DNA of 64,000 nt from CBDCGS01 sp965216915 (GCA_965216915.1 CBDCGS010000010.1:124001-188000); one strand, 5' to 3'; counted from the first letter of the stretch, positions 34,372 to 44,028 are shown. Notes: a model not told the origin generated them from the letters alone. Numbers and translations: made by a program.

Positions 34372-35172
34372 CTAGACGATCTCGGCCTCCACGGTGCCCA
34401 CGCCGGCCACCTCGTAAGCGAAGCGGTCGCCGCGCGCGGCGAAGCGCAGTTGAAGCGTGCTACCGGTCATCACGATCTTGCCGGCGTCCAGGCTCTCGCC
34501 GCGCGCGGCGCGCTGATTGGCGAGCCAGACGAGCGCGTTGAGCGGGTGTCCCATGGCCGCGCCGGTGACGCTCGCTTGCGGCGGCTCGTCGTTGACGCGG
34601 AGTGATGCAGGTGTGGTGGCGAGGTCGAGCGCCCGCCAATCCGCGAGGCGCGGGCCGAGCACCACGCCATCGCACCACGCATTGTCGACCAGGATCGAGA
34701 GCGCATCGATGTCGCCATAATCGGCGTTGCGATCATCGATGAGCTCGAACGCCGGCATGCATGCCGCCACCCGCTCTTGCGCATCGCCGGGCGCGAACGG
34801 TGCATCCTCCGCGCGGAACGCATCGCCGATCTCGAACCCGAGCTCGAACTCGATCCCGAGGCGCACGAACCCGTCCAGGCGAACCTGCGCCGGCGCGTGA
34901 TGCACGGTGCTTGCAAAAATCTCGCCGCTGATCGGCTGGTCGGTTTTGTAGAGTTCCTGATTGGGTTTCGCCGTGAGGCCGACCTTGTAGCCGACGGGCG
35001 CGCCACGCCCGGCCGCGGCGTAGCGCTTGTTGAGCGCATGTTGAACATCGTAGCCCTCGTCGAGAGTCGCCGGGCGGAGTGGCCCGCGGACACGGGTGAA
35101 CGGCTGCCCGTTCTCGTGCGCGGCGAAGAGCGCAGCAGCGAGCGCCTCCGCTTTTTCTTGCGTGCCGGGCAT
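34372..35172 (-). CDS. 2-keto-4-pentenoate hydratase/decarboxylase family protein
   Basis: Protein of 266 aa from the ATG at 35172 (GGAGG eight bases upstream). The MhpD/DmpE-type fold is shown by GYKVGLTAKPNQELY, IEFELGFEIGD (acidic metal ligands), AFELIDDRNADYGD and GAAMGHPLNALVWLANQ near the C-terminus. The family hydrates 2-oxopent-4-enoate or decarboxylates oxalocrotonate in meta-cleavage pathways. No ring-cleavage gene is nearby, so the true substrate is open. Confidence 0.88.
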   Translation of the reverse strand: MPGTQEKAEALAAALFAAHENGQPFTRVRGPLRPATLDEGYDVQHALNKRYAAAGRGAPVGYKVGLTAKPNQELYKTDQPISGEIFASTVHHAPAQVRLDGFVRLGIEFELGFEIGDAFRAEDAPFAPGDAQERVAACMPAFELIDDRNADYGDIDALSILVDNAWCDGVVLGPRLADWRALDLATTPASLRVNDEPPQASVTGAAMGHPLNALVWLANQRAARGESLDAGKIVMTGSTLQLRFAARGDRFAYEVAGVGTVEAEIV

Positions 35173-35333
35173 CTGCCGACCTCCACGTGTGGGCGCTGCA
35201 GGTGGGCGCTGCGCGCGGGCGCGAACGACGGTATCACGGCTCTCCCGTCGCGCCAATTTGCCGCGCGGCGTCCGCGACGCATCGGCGGAACGTGCTAGTA
35301 TCTGCCAGCTTTCAGCGAGATGGAGCCGACACA

Positions 35334-36599
35334 ATGCGAGCCATTGTTCCGGTGTTTTTCATGTGTGCTGTGGCGCTCGCTCTTGCGAGCGGCATCCCGG
35401 GCGCCAAGGCCGACCAGCGCGCCGAGGAGGAGGCGCTGGTCAAGCAGTTGAAAAGCTTGATCGACGAGGCGGAGCGCGGACGGGCGGCCGATCCCGGATT
35501 CCTTCGCGAGCTGCGCGATGCCATCAATGACTTCGAGCGGTCGGCGCCAGCGCCGGCGCCGGAGACCGCCCGGCCTCCGTTGATCAGCGATCGCTTCGAC
35601 GACGGCGATTATGTGAGAAACCCGAAGTGGACCGTCGCGTCCGGGCAGTTCGCGATCGATCTGAAGCGCGGCCTCCGCGGCGTCGGCGCGAGCGATCCGT
35701 CGTCGCTGCACCCCGGCACGCGCTCGTTGCAGACCTATATCGACGAGTATGAGGCGGTGCTGCGCGTCGAAGGACCGCGCAAGAAAATCCGCTCGCCGTC
35801 CCAAGAGGGCAAGGTGGTGGAGGTCGCCAAGGAGCTCGAATGGCTGAGATCGATGCTGCCGGCCGCGCGGCTCCCGCGGCTCGAGACGCTCGTGCGCGAT
35901 CGCGGACCCGAGGTTGCGCTCCGCTCGATGACTCTCGCGGGCTGGCCCTCGGGGGTTTACGCAGGCGATGAGCTGGCGCGCGTACGGGCGGACAGCTCGT
36001 TCGACCGGCGTCAGACCCTGAGCGCGGACCTCGCGCGTTTCGAAACATTGGAGCGCGAGTCCGGCCGCTATACGCAGGTGCGCTCGGTGACGCTCGACGG
36101 CGCGCCGCGCGTGCCCGTCCGCGAAGAGATCGCCCGTTTGCGCGATGCCCTCGATGCGACGAGCGTGCCGACCGATCCTGCCGAGGTGGCGTCGATCATC
36201 TTGCCGACGAAGATCCCCAATGCCTTCGAGATGACGCTGCGCGTCTCCGGCGTGCAGCGTGCGGGCAGCCTGCGGGTCGGCGTGTACCAGGGCAGCAGTC
36301 GCCGTACCGGCTATGGGTTGAGCTACCGGCCGGGCGCCAATCGCCTGTTCGTTCTGGATCGCCAAACCCGCGGCGGCACGACCGTCTTGACTCAGACGAG
36401 CCGAAGCTACCGTCTTGCCAGGCAACAAGCCTATGAGGTGGTCCTGCGCCGCCGCCCGAACGGCGTGCTGGCCGTGTTCGTCGATGGCCAGCGCGTGCTC
36501 CGCCATTCGGACCGCGCGATTCGGGAATCCTTCGACGGCATCGTCCTCACGGTCGACGGGGATGTGGCGGTGCGCGAGATCTCGGTTCGCGCGCTCTGA
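35334..36599 (+). CDS. Exported protein of unknown function
   Basis: Protein of 421 aa with a Sec signal peptide (1-26, ends GAKA before DQRAEE). Residues 27-60 form an acidic amphipathic helix. A Pro/Ala linker (APAPAPE) leads into ISDRFDDGDYVRNPKWTV, typical of the start of a LamG/DUF1080-like beta-sandwich. A helical insert (about 130-275) interrupts it, and the sheet resumes at 285-421 (FEMTLRVSGVQRAG, VFVDGQRVLRHSDRAI). Possibly a sugar- or surface-binding periplasmic protein. I do not recognise a named family. Confidence 0.72.
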   Translation: MRAIVPVFFMCAVALALASGIPGAKADQRAEEEALVKQLKSLIDEAERGRAADPGFLRELRDAINDFERSAPAPAPETARPPLISDRFDDGDYVRNPKWTVASGQFAIDLKRGLRGVGASDPSSLHPGTRSLQTYIDEYEAVLRVEGPRKKIRSPSQEGKVVEVAKELEWLRSMLPAARLPRLETLVRDRGPEVALRSMTLAGWPSGVYAGDELARVRADSSFDRRQTLSADLARFETLERESGRYTQVRSVTLDGAPRVPVREEIARLRDALDATSVPTDPAEVASIILPTKIPNAFEMTLRVSGVQRAGSLRVGVYQGSSRRTGYGLSYRPGANRLFVLDRQTRGGTTVLTQTSRSYRLARQQAYEVVLRRRPNGVLAVFVDGQRVLRHSDRAIRESFDGIVLTVDGDVAVREISVRAL

Positions 36600-36682
36600 C
36601 CATCGCCGGCTGCGCTTGCTGCGCGCGCGATCGCGACGCTCGGGTGAGCCGTCAACGTCATCTCAGGGCCGGGCGACGCTAG

Positions 36683-38584
36683 ATGTGCGGGCTGGTCGGT
36701 CTCGTCGATTTTGACGGCCTGGATCGCTCGAGCGTGGCGCCGCTAATCGAGCGCGCCGTCGCGCGGCTCCACCCGCGCGGGCCGGACGATCGCGGCACGT
36801 GGTTCGATGCGCGGTGTGCGCTCGGCCATACGCGGCTTTCGATCATCGACCTGAGCCCGGCGGCCGCGCAGCCGATGGAGCGGCACGGCGCGGTGCTCGC
36901 CTATAACGGCGAAATCTACAATTTCGCCGCATTGCGCAGCGAGCTGGCGCTGGCTGGGCACAGCTTCGCGAGCACATCCGACACCGAGGTGCTGCTCGCC
37001 GGCTGGAAGGCCTGGGGCAAGGCGTTGCTGCCGAAGCTGAACGGCATGTTCGCCTTCGCCCTTTGGGATCCGGTTGCCGAGCAACTTTGGCTAGCGCGCG
37101 ACCGCTACGGCAAGAAGCCGCTGGTCTATCACCGGCAGGGCGCGCGGGTCACCTTCGCCTCCGAGCTGGTCGCGCTGGAGGCAATACGGGGAACCGGTGG
37201 TGCGATCGACATGGCGGCGCTCGGTCTTCTGTTCACCCTGCGCTATGTGCCAGACCCCATGACCATCATCGCGGGTGTCGAGAAACTGCCGCCGGGGCAC
37301 CTCGCCTGCGTGACCCGCAGCGGGATCGCGGTCGAGCGCTGGTACGACCTCGCGCGCGAACGGCTGCCGCGGCTCGGCAATGAGGGCGCGGCCATGGGGC
37401 TGCTCCGCACGACGGTCGACGAGGCGGTGGGCGCGCGTCTCGTCGCCGACGTGCCGCTTGGCGTGTTTCTCTCCGGCGGCATCGATTCCGCGCTCATCGC
37501 GGCGGCCATGGTGCGTCGGAGTGAAACGGTGCGCAGCTTCACCCTCGGTTTCGAGGGCGCTGCGGACTATTTCGAGGAGCGGCCGGCCGCGCGGGCGATC
37601 GCGCGCCATCTCGGCACCGAGCACACCGAGCTCGCCGTCTCGACGGCCGACGCGGCGGCCGCGCTCGATGCGGTGTTCGACGGGTTGGACGAGCCCTTCG
37701 CGGACAGCTCCGCGGTCCCCACCTATCTGCTCGCGCGCGAGGCCCGGCGCCATGTCACCGTGGCCCTCTCGGGAGATGGCGCCGACGAGGTGTTCGGCGG
37801 TTACCGAAAATATCAAGGCGAGCTCATGGCGGCGCGCTACCAGGCTTTGCCGCGCATCCTGCGCAAGGGCGCGATCGAGCCCCTCGTTTCGGCCTTGCCG
37901 GAGCGCAAGAGCGTCGCGCTTCTGGAGCGGGCGCGGCGCGCGCGGCGCTTCGCCGCCCACGCCGGCAAGGATGCCGTGGGACGCCAAGCCGGCTGGATGC
38001 GCCTGATGCCGGACGACGATCTTTCCAACCTGCTGGTCGCGCCGCCGGCCGACCGCTCGCTCGAGACGCTCGTCGCGGACCGGCGCGAGGAGGCGGGTGA
38101 CGATGACCCGATCAACGCCATGCTCTACGCCGACATGGAGATCGGTCTGGTCGGCGACATGCTGGTCAAGGTCGATCGCATGAGCATGGCGAACAGTCTG
38201 GAGGTGCGCTGCCCGTTCCTCGATCATCGCGTGGTGGAATGCGCGGCCGCCATGCCCGGCGCCTTCAAGCTTGCGCGCGGCGCCGGCAAGAAGATCCTCC
38301 GCACATGCTTTGCGGATCGTTTGCCGCCGAGCGCGTTTTCCCTTCCGAAGAAGGGCTTCGAGATCCCGATTGCCGAATGGCTCACGGGGCCGCTTGCCGA
38401 CCTGACCCGGCGCGCGATCGATCCGGCGCGCCTGCGGCGCCAGGGCTTGTTTCGCCCCGAGCTGCCGCGCGCCTGGTATGACGATCTCGCCGCGCGCCGG
38501 CGCGACACGGCCGAGCGGCTCTGGACCCTGATCGCCTTTCAGGCCTGGAGCGAGCGGCGCGGCTACCTGGACGCGGCCGCGTAG
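36683..38584 (+). CDS. asnB: Asparagine synthetase (glutamine-hydrolysing)
   Basis: Protein of 633 aa starting MCGLVGLVDF, where Cys2 becomes the N-terminal nucleophile of the glutaminase domain. RLSIIDLS and AYNGEIYNF are the glutamine-site motifs. The synthetase domain has the PP-loop FLSGGIDSALIAA (about 267-279) and LSGDGADEVFGGYRKY. The C-terminus is normal. It precedes a sugar-nucleotide dehydratase by 22 bp, so it may be a glycan-modifying amidotransferase of the same fold rather than a housekeeping enzyme. Confidence 0.92.
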   Translation: MCGLVGLVDFDGLDRSSVAPLIERAVARLHPRGPDDRGTWFDARCALGHTRLSIIDLSPAAAQPMERHGAVLAYNGEIYNFAALRSELALAGHSFASTSDTEVLLAGWKAWGKALLPKLNGMFAFALWDPVAEQLWLARDRYGKKPLVYHRQGARVTFASELVALEAIRGTGGAIDMAALGLLFTLRYVPDPMTIIAGVEKLPPGHLACVTRSGIAVERWYDLARERLPRLGNEGAAMGLLRTTVDEAVGARLVADVPLGVFLSGGIDSALIAAAMVRRSETVRSFTLGFEGAADYFEERPAARAIARHLGTEHTELAVSTADAAAALDAVFDGLDEPFADSSAVPTYLLAREARRHVTVALSGDGADEVFGGYRKYQGELMAARYQALPRILRKGAIEPLVSALPERKSVALLERARRARRFAAHAGKDAVGRQAGWMRLMPDDDLSNLLVAPPADRSLETLVADRREEAGDDDPINAMLYADMEIGLVGDMLVKVDRMSMANSLEVRCPFLDHRVVECAAAMPGAFKLARGAGKKILRTCFADRLPPSAFSLPKKGFEIPIAEWLTGPLADLTRRAIDPARLRRQGLFRPELPRAWYDDLAARRRDTAERLWTLIAFQAWSERRGYLDAAA

Positions 38585-38606
38585 CGGAGGAGGAGCGCGG
38601 AGGGTG

Positions 38607-39689
38607 ATGGCGGACACGATACCCACGGCGCTGGTCACGGGCGGTGCCGGGTTCATCGGCAGCAACCTCGTGCGGCATCTCCTCGCGGCGACCGACTGGC
38701 GCGTCGTGACGCTCGATGCGTTGACCTATGCCGGCCATCTGCGCTCGCTCGACGACGTGGCCGACGATCCGCGCACGGATTTCGAGCGGGTGGACATCCG
38801 CGACGCCCAGGCGTTGGCCGATGCCTTCGCGCGCCATCGCCCGCGCTACGTCTTTCACCTCGCCGCCGAAACCCACGTCGATCGCTCGATCGACGAGCCC
38901 GGGATCTTCGTCGAAACCAACGTCCTCGGCACCCTCAATGTCCTGAAATGTACGCTTGATCTATTTGAGAAGATTTCCGCGCAAGATGCCCGTTTAATTC
39001 ACGTTTCGACGGATGAAGTTTACGGATCTGCGGCGAAGGGCGCCGCGTTCACCGAGGCCACGCCCTACGATCCGCGCTCACCCTATTCGGCGAGCAAGGC
39101 GGGTGCGGATCATCTCGTCCGGGCGTGGTTCCAGACCTATGGGTTGCCCGTGTGCCTTACCAACTGCTCCAACAATTATGGACCCCGGCAGCACCCCGAA
39201 AAGCTCGTGCCGTTCATGACGCTGAGCGGGCTCGCCGGGCGCGCGATGCCGGTCTATGGCGACGGGCGGCACGTGCGCGATTGGCTATTCGCGGATGATC
39301 ATTGTGCGGCGCTCACGCGGGTCGCAGAAGCGGGAGCTCCCGGCGAGACCTATCTCGTCGGCGGCCGCGCAGCGCGGGACAACATCGATGTCGTGCGCAA
39401 GATCTGCGCGGCGCTCGATGCGCGAAATCCCTCGGCCGCGCCCCACGACCGCTTGATCCGCTTCGTCAAGGATCGCCCGGGTCACGATCGCCGCTATGCC
39501 ATCGACCCGACGAAGATCGAGCGGGCGCTCGGCTGGCGTGCGGCGGTGGATTTCGAAACCGGGCTCGCGCGCACGATCGATTGGTACCGCGCCAATCGGG
39601 ACTGGTGGGCGCCGCTCCTCGGCGACGGCGACGGCGACGGCGCCGGCCTCGGCGGGCTCCGTCACGGACGACGCGGCGCCGACGAATAG
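38607..39689 (+). CDS. rfbB: dTDP-glucose 4,6-dehydratase-like short-chain dehydrogenase
   Basis: Protein of 360 aa. NAD motif GGAGFIGSN at 12-20, HLAAETHVDRSID, catalytic STDEVYG and YSASK, then NNYGPRQHPEKLVP and VYGDGRHVRDWLF, all typical of RmlB. Residues 340-350 are a GDGDGDGAG low-complexity run and the last 20 residues are not conserved. The other dTDP-rhamnose genes are absent, so the product could feed another deoxysugar. GTG 38604 is an alternative start. Confidence 0.9.
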   Translation: MADTIPTALVTGGAGFIGSNLVRHLLAATDWRVVTLDALTYAGHLRSLDDVADDPRTDFERVDIRDAQALADAFARHRPRYVFHLAAETHVDRSIDEPGIFVETNVLGTLNVLKCTLDLFEKISAQDARLIHVSTDEVYGSAAKGAAFTEATPYDPRSPYSASKAGADHLVRAWFQTYGLPVCLTNCSNNYGPRQHPEKLVPFMTLSGLAGRAMPVYGDGRHVRDWLFADDHCAALTRVAEAGAPGETYLVGGRAARDNIDVVRKICAALDARNPSAAPHDRLIRFVKDRPGHDRRYAIDPTKIERALGWRAAVDFETGLARTIDWYRANRDWWAPLLGDGDGDGAGLGGLRHGRRGADE

Positions 39690-39767
39690 GCCGGCGGTCA
39701 GCCACGCGTTCGTGGCAAGATTGCCTCCGGCCGGCAATGGCGCCGGTCTCAGGAGGGAGACAACACA

Positions 39768-40061
39768 ATGCATGCGAGCGTGAGACGCTATACTGCAAGC
39801 CCAAGCGATGCGCCGGCGATCCTGGAGCGCATCAACGGCAGCGACATTGGTGCCCTCATCAAAGGGATCCCCGGCTGCCTCGCCTACTATGTGATCGATG
39901 CCGGCGACGGTGTCTTGGCGACCGTTTCGGTGTTCGAGGACCAGGCAGGCGTCGACGCATCCACCGAGACGGCGGCGGCCTGGGTGCGCGACAACATCGC
40001 CGGCGACTTCACCATCGGCGCGCCGGAGATCACCTCGGGCGAGGTCATCATTCGCGCCTAG
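39768..40061 (+). CDS. Small protein with ferredoxin-like (ABM-type) fold
   Basis: Protein of 97 aa. The layout RRYTASPSDAPAILERIN...GCLAYYVIDAGDGVLATVSVF resembles small dimeric alpha-beta-barrel/antibiotic-biosynthesis-monooxygenase-like proteins. No conserved catalytic residue can be asserted. A very strong AGGAGGGAG at 39751-39759 drives translation. It stands alone between a 78-bp gap and a long hairpin. Confidence 0.65.
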   Translation: MHASVRRYTASPSDAPAILERINGSDIGALIKGIPGCLAYYVIDAGDGVLATVSVFEDQAGVDASTETAAAWVRDNIAGDFTIGAPEITSGEVIIRA

Positions 40062-40098
40062 CGGCTTTCCGCAAACACCGATGTTGAGGTCGATCTTG

Positions 40099-40126
40099 GG
40101 GCCGAGCCGGCGTGCCGGCTCGGCCC
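40099..40126 (+). terminator. Perfect 13-bp hairpin after the ABM-like gene
   Basis: Positions 40099-40111 pair perfectly with 40114-40126 around a two-base loop, 38 bp after the stop. The stem is GC-rich and no T-run follows. The remaining about 210 bp to the next gene are AT-richer and hold no recognised element. Confidence 0.5.
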
Positions 40127-40339
40127 GGCCTCGACGAGCCCCGCGGCCCGGCTGGCGGGCCCGATTCCGGGCTGGCTGGGCCGGGCGCATTAACCTTCGT
40201 CGGGCTGGCATCCAAATGAACACACCCACTTAAGCGTTTCTTAGGCGCGCGGTTCCTAAACTCCAGAGATTGTTCTCAAATTCCCGCGCCGTCGCCGGCG
40301 GCGGTGCACCGTGTCGCAATCGTGCCAAGCGAGGACCTG

Positions 40340-40912
40340 ATGAACCGTATTCCGATCAGCAATATTCCTTTGACCGATGCCGAGCAGGCGCCCAATCCGG
40401 TCGCCGAACTTTTCGATGAGATTCAGCGTGAAATGCAGGTCCCGATGGTGCCCGCATTTTGGCGCGCCCAGGCGGTCGCGCCCGACGTGATGTCGGGCGT
40501 GTGGGCAGGGTTCCGGCAGATCGTGATGGGGTCGAGCCTGCCCGCGACCGTGGCCGGCATGATCGCCTACTCTGTGTCAGCGGCAAATCGCTGCCACTAT
40601 TGCAATTCGCTTCACAAGTTGAATTGCCGTTCGCTCGGTGTCGACGACGCCACGCTGGCAGCGCTCGACAGCAACCACGAGGCGATCGAGCCCTCGCGCG
40701 TGCGCGAGATCATCAAGTTCGCCGTGACGGCCGGCACCCAGCCCGAGAGCTTGACCGCCGAGGACTATGACCGGGTGCGCAAGGCGGGGCTCAGCGACCG
40801 CGAGATCGTCGAAACGATCTCCCTGGCGGCCTGGGTGACATTTGCCGATCGCATCGCCGAAAGCCTGAAGATCGACCTTGATCCGCCGTTTGTCGACGCG
40901 CTGGCGGCTTAG
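40340..40912 (+). CDS. Peroxidase-related carboxymuconolactone decarboxylase (AhpD-like)
   Basis: Protein of 190 aa. The redox motif Cys85-x-x-Cys88-x3-His92 (NRCHYCNSLH) and the preceding helix (GMIAYSVSAAN) are those of AhpD-like alkylhydroperoxidases. The N-terminal PFAM-like part (VAELFDEIQREMQVPMVPAFWRAQAVAPDV) and the AWVTFADRIAESLKI end fit the peroxidase-related CMD subfamily. It probably reduces peroxides through a thiol donor. ATG 40340 has GAGGA just upstream. Confidence 0.88.
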   Translation: MNRIPISNIPLTDAEQAPNPVAELFDEIQREMQVPMVPAFWRAQAVAPDVMSGVWAGFRQIVMGSSLPATVAGMIAYSVSAANRCHYCNSLHKLNCRSLGVDDATLAALDSNHEAIEPSRVREIIKFAVTAGTQPESLTAEDYDRVRKAGLSDREIVETISLAAWVTFADRIAESLKIDLDPPFVDALAA

Positions 40913-40931
40913 CCGCGCGATCACGGTCTTC

Positions 40932-40974
40932 CCATCCGGCGGCCGGCGGGCCACACCGATCGCCCGCCGGATGG
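40932..40974 (+). terminator. Long-stem hairpin after the AhpD-like gene
   Basis: CCATCCGGCGG (40932-40942) pairs perfectly with 40964-40974, with a second nested pairing CGGCGGG/CCCGCCG inside the loop. It begins 20 bp after the stop and has no T-run. Confidence 0.4.
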
Positions 40975-41020
40975 ATCCCCGCGCCGATCAGGCATCTCGG
41001 CGGGTGAGAGAGGTGGGCGC

Positions 41021-43102
41021 ATGAGCGCGGACCAGGCGGTGTCGCCGGCGCAGGTCGCGCGAAACACGCTGCTCGTCGAGCTTCTGCTCGCGATCGCCAA
41101 GGCGCCGACCCTCGATCGGCTCCTCTCGGATGCGATCGGGCAGGTCAAATGGCTGCTCGATTTCGAGTTCTGCGCGCTAGCCTTGTGCGAGGGCGATTGC
41201 GAGACCTATCGGGTCCGCTCTCTGTTTCACGACGGTGAAACCGCCCCGGCGTCGGCGGCGCTGACCATGCCGTCGGGCCTCGCCGGCGAGGTGATCGCCA
41301 CGGGCCAAGTTCGAACACTCGTCGATCCCGCGCCCGGCGTGGTCGAGCTGCCGCCGGGCATCGAGCAGGACGAGGGTGAGGCACTCCGCAGCGTGCTGAC
41401 GGTGCCGCTCCGCGCGTTCGATGTGGTGGTCGGAGCGATCACGTTCGGCAAGAGCCAGCCGGACGCCTACGGCGGCTCGGACATCGAGCTGGCAGTCACG
41501 ATCTGTACGCATCTCGCGCTCGCAATCGATCGGCACCGCGCGACGGTCGCTCTGGAAGCGCGCGAGAAGCACCTTCGCGCCATCTACCAGTCGACCGGCG
41601 CCGGAATCGTGATGATCGATCGCGAAGGCGTGTTCGTGCAAACCAACGCCGCCTTCGAGCACATGATCGGCTATTCGGCCGAGGAGCTCGGCGGCATGAC
41701 AACGCAGCAGGTGACTCATCCCGACGACATGGGATTAACCAACCGCCGCTTCCATGACTTGATAGCGGGGCGCATCGAAAGTCATCGCACGGAAAAACGG
41801 TTCCTACGCCGCGACGGCTCCACGGTGTGGGTCGACCTGGTCGGCACGGCGCTCACCGATGATGCCGGGACCGTGCAATTTATCCTCGGGACGATGCAGG
41901 ACGTGACCGAGAAAAGGCGCGCCGCCGAGGAGCTGCGGGCGGCAAAGGAAGCTGCGGAGCGCGCGAGCCTCGGCAAGTCTCAATTCCTGGCCAATATGAG
42001 CCATGAGATCAGAACGCCGTTGAACGGCGTTCTGGGTATTGCGGGCCTCCTCTCGAAAACCGAGCTAGACGCCCAGCAGGGGCGGTTCGTCGATATCATT
42101 CAATCGTCCGGACGCTCTCTGCTGCGCGTGATCAACGACATCCTGGATTTCTCGAAGATCGAGGCCGGCAAGCTGACCATTGATGCGGCGCCTTTCGATC
42201 TTCACACGGTGGTGCGCGAGGCCGTCGAGCTCTATTCGCAGACGGCACAGGCGAAATCCTTGCTCGTGTCGGCATCGATCGCCGACGACGTGCCGCATCA
42301 CGTCATCGGCGATCCCCATCGGCTCGGCCAAATCCTCGGCAATCTCATCAGCAACGCGATCAAGTTCACCGAGCAAGGCTGGATCACCGTCCGGCTGGAG
42401 TGCGCAATGCCGGAGGGGGCGGGCGAGATTATCCGGTTCAAGGTCGAGGACACCGGCGTCGGCATCGATCGCGAGCATCAGGAGCGCCTCTTCGCCCCCT
42501 TCGAGCAGGTCGATGGGTCCGCGTCGCGGCGCTATGAGGGCACCGGCCTCGGCCTTTCCATCGTTCGGGCGCTCGTGGAGATGATGGGGGGTGAGATCAG
42601 CGTGCAGAGCACTGTCGGGCGCGGCTCCACCTTTGCCTTCGAAGTGCCCTTCAAGGTGGCCGACTCCGAGGCCATCGCGGTCGAGAGCGGCGAGAACGAG
42701 ACGCCGTCGGCGTTCCATGCGCGCGTGCTGCTCGCCGAGGACAACCTCGTCAATCAAGAGGTCGCGCGCGCCGCGCTCCTGCAGCTCGGCTGTGATGTGT
42801 CGGTCGCGGCCAACGGCGTCGAGGCCTACGACGCCTGGGAGGCGACCCTATTTGACGCCATTCTCATGGATTGCCAGATGCCGGAAATGGACGGCTTCGA
42901 AGCGACCGCCCGGATTCGCAAGGCGGAACAGCGCGGCGCCGGCATCCGCACGCCGATCATCGCGCTCACGGCGCACGCCCTCAAGGGCGACCGCGAGCGC
43001 TGCCTCGCCGCTGGTATGGATGACTATCTCGCAAAGCCGTTCGACGCGAACGAGCTGGCGCGGGTCCTCCATCGCTGGCTGACCGACCGCGCGGTCGCCT
43101 AG
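41021..43102 (+). CDS. Hybrid sensor histidine kinase (GAF-PAS-HisKA-HATPase-receiver)
   Basis: Protein of 693 aa without membrane segments. GAF domain about 15-175. PAS domain about 183-298 (GYSAEELGGMTTQQVTHPDD). HisKA with phosphoaccepting His328 (NMSHEIRTPLNG). HATPase with N-box NLISNAIKFT (441-450), DTGVGID and EGTGLGLSIV. C-terminal receiver with phospho-acceptor Asp617 (FDAILMDCQMPEMDG) and the KPFDANEL Lys. A cytosolic phosphorelay sensor whose signal is unknown. No response regulator with an output domain is adjacent. Its TAG stop opens repeat copy 3. Confidence 0.95.
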   Translation: MSADQAVSPAQVARNTLLVELLLAIAKAPTLDRLLSDAIGQVKWLLDFEFCALALCEGDCETYRVRSLFHDGETAPASAALTMPSGLAGEVIATGQVRTLVDPAPGVVELPPGIEQDEGEALRSVLTVPLRAFDVVVGAITFGKSQPDAYGGSDIELAVTICTHLALAIDRHRATVALEAREKHLRAIYQSTGAGIVMIDREGVFVQTNAAFEHMIGYSAEELGGMTTQQVTHPDDMGLTNRRFHDLIAGRIESHRTEKRFLRRDGSTVWVDLVGTALTDDAGTVQFILGTMQDVTEKRRAAEELRAAKEAAERASLGKSQFLANMSHEIRTPLNGVLGIAGLLSKTELDAQQGRFVDIIQSSGRSLLRVINDILDFSKIEAGKLTIDAAPFDLHTVVREAVELYSQTAQAKSLLVSASIADDVPHHVIGDPHRLGQILGNLISNAIKFTEQGWITVRLECAMPEGAGEIIRFKVEDTGVGIDREHQERLFAPFEQVDGSASRRYEGTGLGLSIVRALVEMMGGEISVQSTVGRGSTFAFEVPFKVADSEAIAVESGENETPSAFHARVLLAEDNLVNQEVARAALLQLGCDVSVAANGVEAYDAWEATLFDAILMDCQMPEMDGFEATARIRKAEQRGAGIRTPIIALTAHALKGDRERCLAAGMDDYLAKPFDANELARVLHRWLTDRAVA

Positions 43103-43205
43103 CGCAAATCCCGCGCAGGTGGGGCCACCTGCGACGACGCATTGGCGTCAACTCCAATGAGAGAGAGCATGTCGCGTGAGCATGAGCGAAACGTGACAGG
43201 CTCTA
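43100..43205 (+). repeat. Dispersed repeat, copy 3
   Basis: 106 bp from the TAG stop of the histidine kinase to the TAG stop (complement) of the convergent 94-aa gene. The hairpin is GCAGGTG-GGGC-CACCTGC at 43116-43133. It fills the whole intergenic gap. Confidence 0.8.
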
Positions 43206-43487
43206 GGCACGGTCTCCACTCGCCGTGAGCTCCGCGGCAATTCGTTTGGCCCGGTCGATGAAACCCGTGAGCCCGGTTCCCTCAAATCGCTCTTGAAATC
43301 GTGCGGTTTGAGCCTCGATGTGGGCGTTGATGGCATCCGCCGAGGCGCCGGTCGCGGCATTTGCGCCAATCACGACCGCTTCGAGGGCGAGGAGGCGACA
43401 GGCCTGATCGACCGTCATCATCTCCAAGGCCAGAATGTGCTCGTCTCGCTTCTCCAGCTCGCTCTGGATGTTGCGTGGCAGGTCCAT
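43203..43487 (-). CDS. Small helical protein of unknown function
   Basis: Protein of 94 aa, apparently all-helical (IQSELEKRDEHILALEMMTVD, ACRLLALEAVVIG, AINAHIEAQTARFQERFE). GGAGAGG precedes the ATG at 43487 with good spacing. No domain recognised. Its stop codon is the last codon of repeat copy 3. Confidence 0.6.
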   Translation of the reverse strand: MDLPRNIQSELEKRDEHILALEMMTVDQACRLLALEAVVIGANAATGASADAINAHIEAQTARFQERFEGTGLTGFIDRAKRIAAELTASGDRA

Positions 43488-43596
43488 GGTTCCTCTCCCC
43501 GTCGCTCCGGCGGTATCGTGTGGGCTCCACAGACTTGGTTTTTCTCAGTTGGTCAAGCGCTCACGACATGCGACACGACCCAAGCGCCGGCGCCGG

Positions 43597-44028
43597 ATGT
43601 GGATTTTCTACCTGGCGCTCGGGGTCATCTTCCTCGCGGTGGTGATCTACGAGACGGCGCAGGACCTGCGCCGGCGGCAGCGCGCGGCCCAGGAAGCCGA
43701 TCACGCCGCGACCGAGCAACTGGCTCCGGCGCGCGCGGTCTCCCGCGCGCGCAGCTACTATCGTGCCCACGAGCTGCCGCCGGCATGGGATGTGGGTGAG
43801 ATCACTCTCCCCGCGGAAGGGCGGGAGATCGAGGTGCCGGTCTATTTCGCGCCTGGTGTGGGCAGCGCACGGCATGGCCAGGCGGCACCACCTGGCGAGC
43901 TCCACGCGGGCAATGCATGCCCGGAAGAGGCGCTATGGACTGACATTCCCGGCTACACGGTGAAAGTGCTCGTGAACGATAAGACCGGCGTGATCGCAGC
44001 GATTCCGTGCGCGCCCCCCACGCACTGA
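43597..44028 (+). CDS. Membrane-anchored protein of unknown function
   Basis: Protein of 143 aa. One N-terminal hydrophobic segment (WIFYLALGVIFLAVVIYE, 2-19) is followed by a charged helix and a small soluble domain with an extended strand pattern (VGEITLPAEGREIEVPVYF) and two cysteines (Cys near 107 and Cys near 138). No ribosome site is obvious. The 261 bp that follow hold only a possible promoter. Function unknown. Confidence 0.55.
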   Translation: MWIFYLALGVIFLAVVIYETAQDLRRRQRAAQEADHAATEQLAPARAVSRARSYYRAHELPPAWDVGEITLPAEGREIEVPVYFAPGVGSARHGQAAPPGELHAGNACPEEALWTDIPGYTVKVLVNDKTGVIAAIPCAPPTH

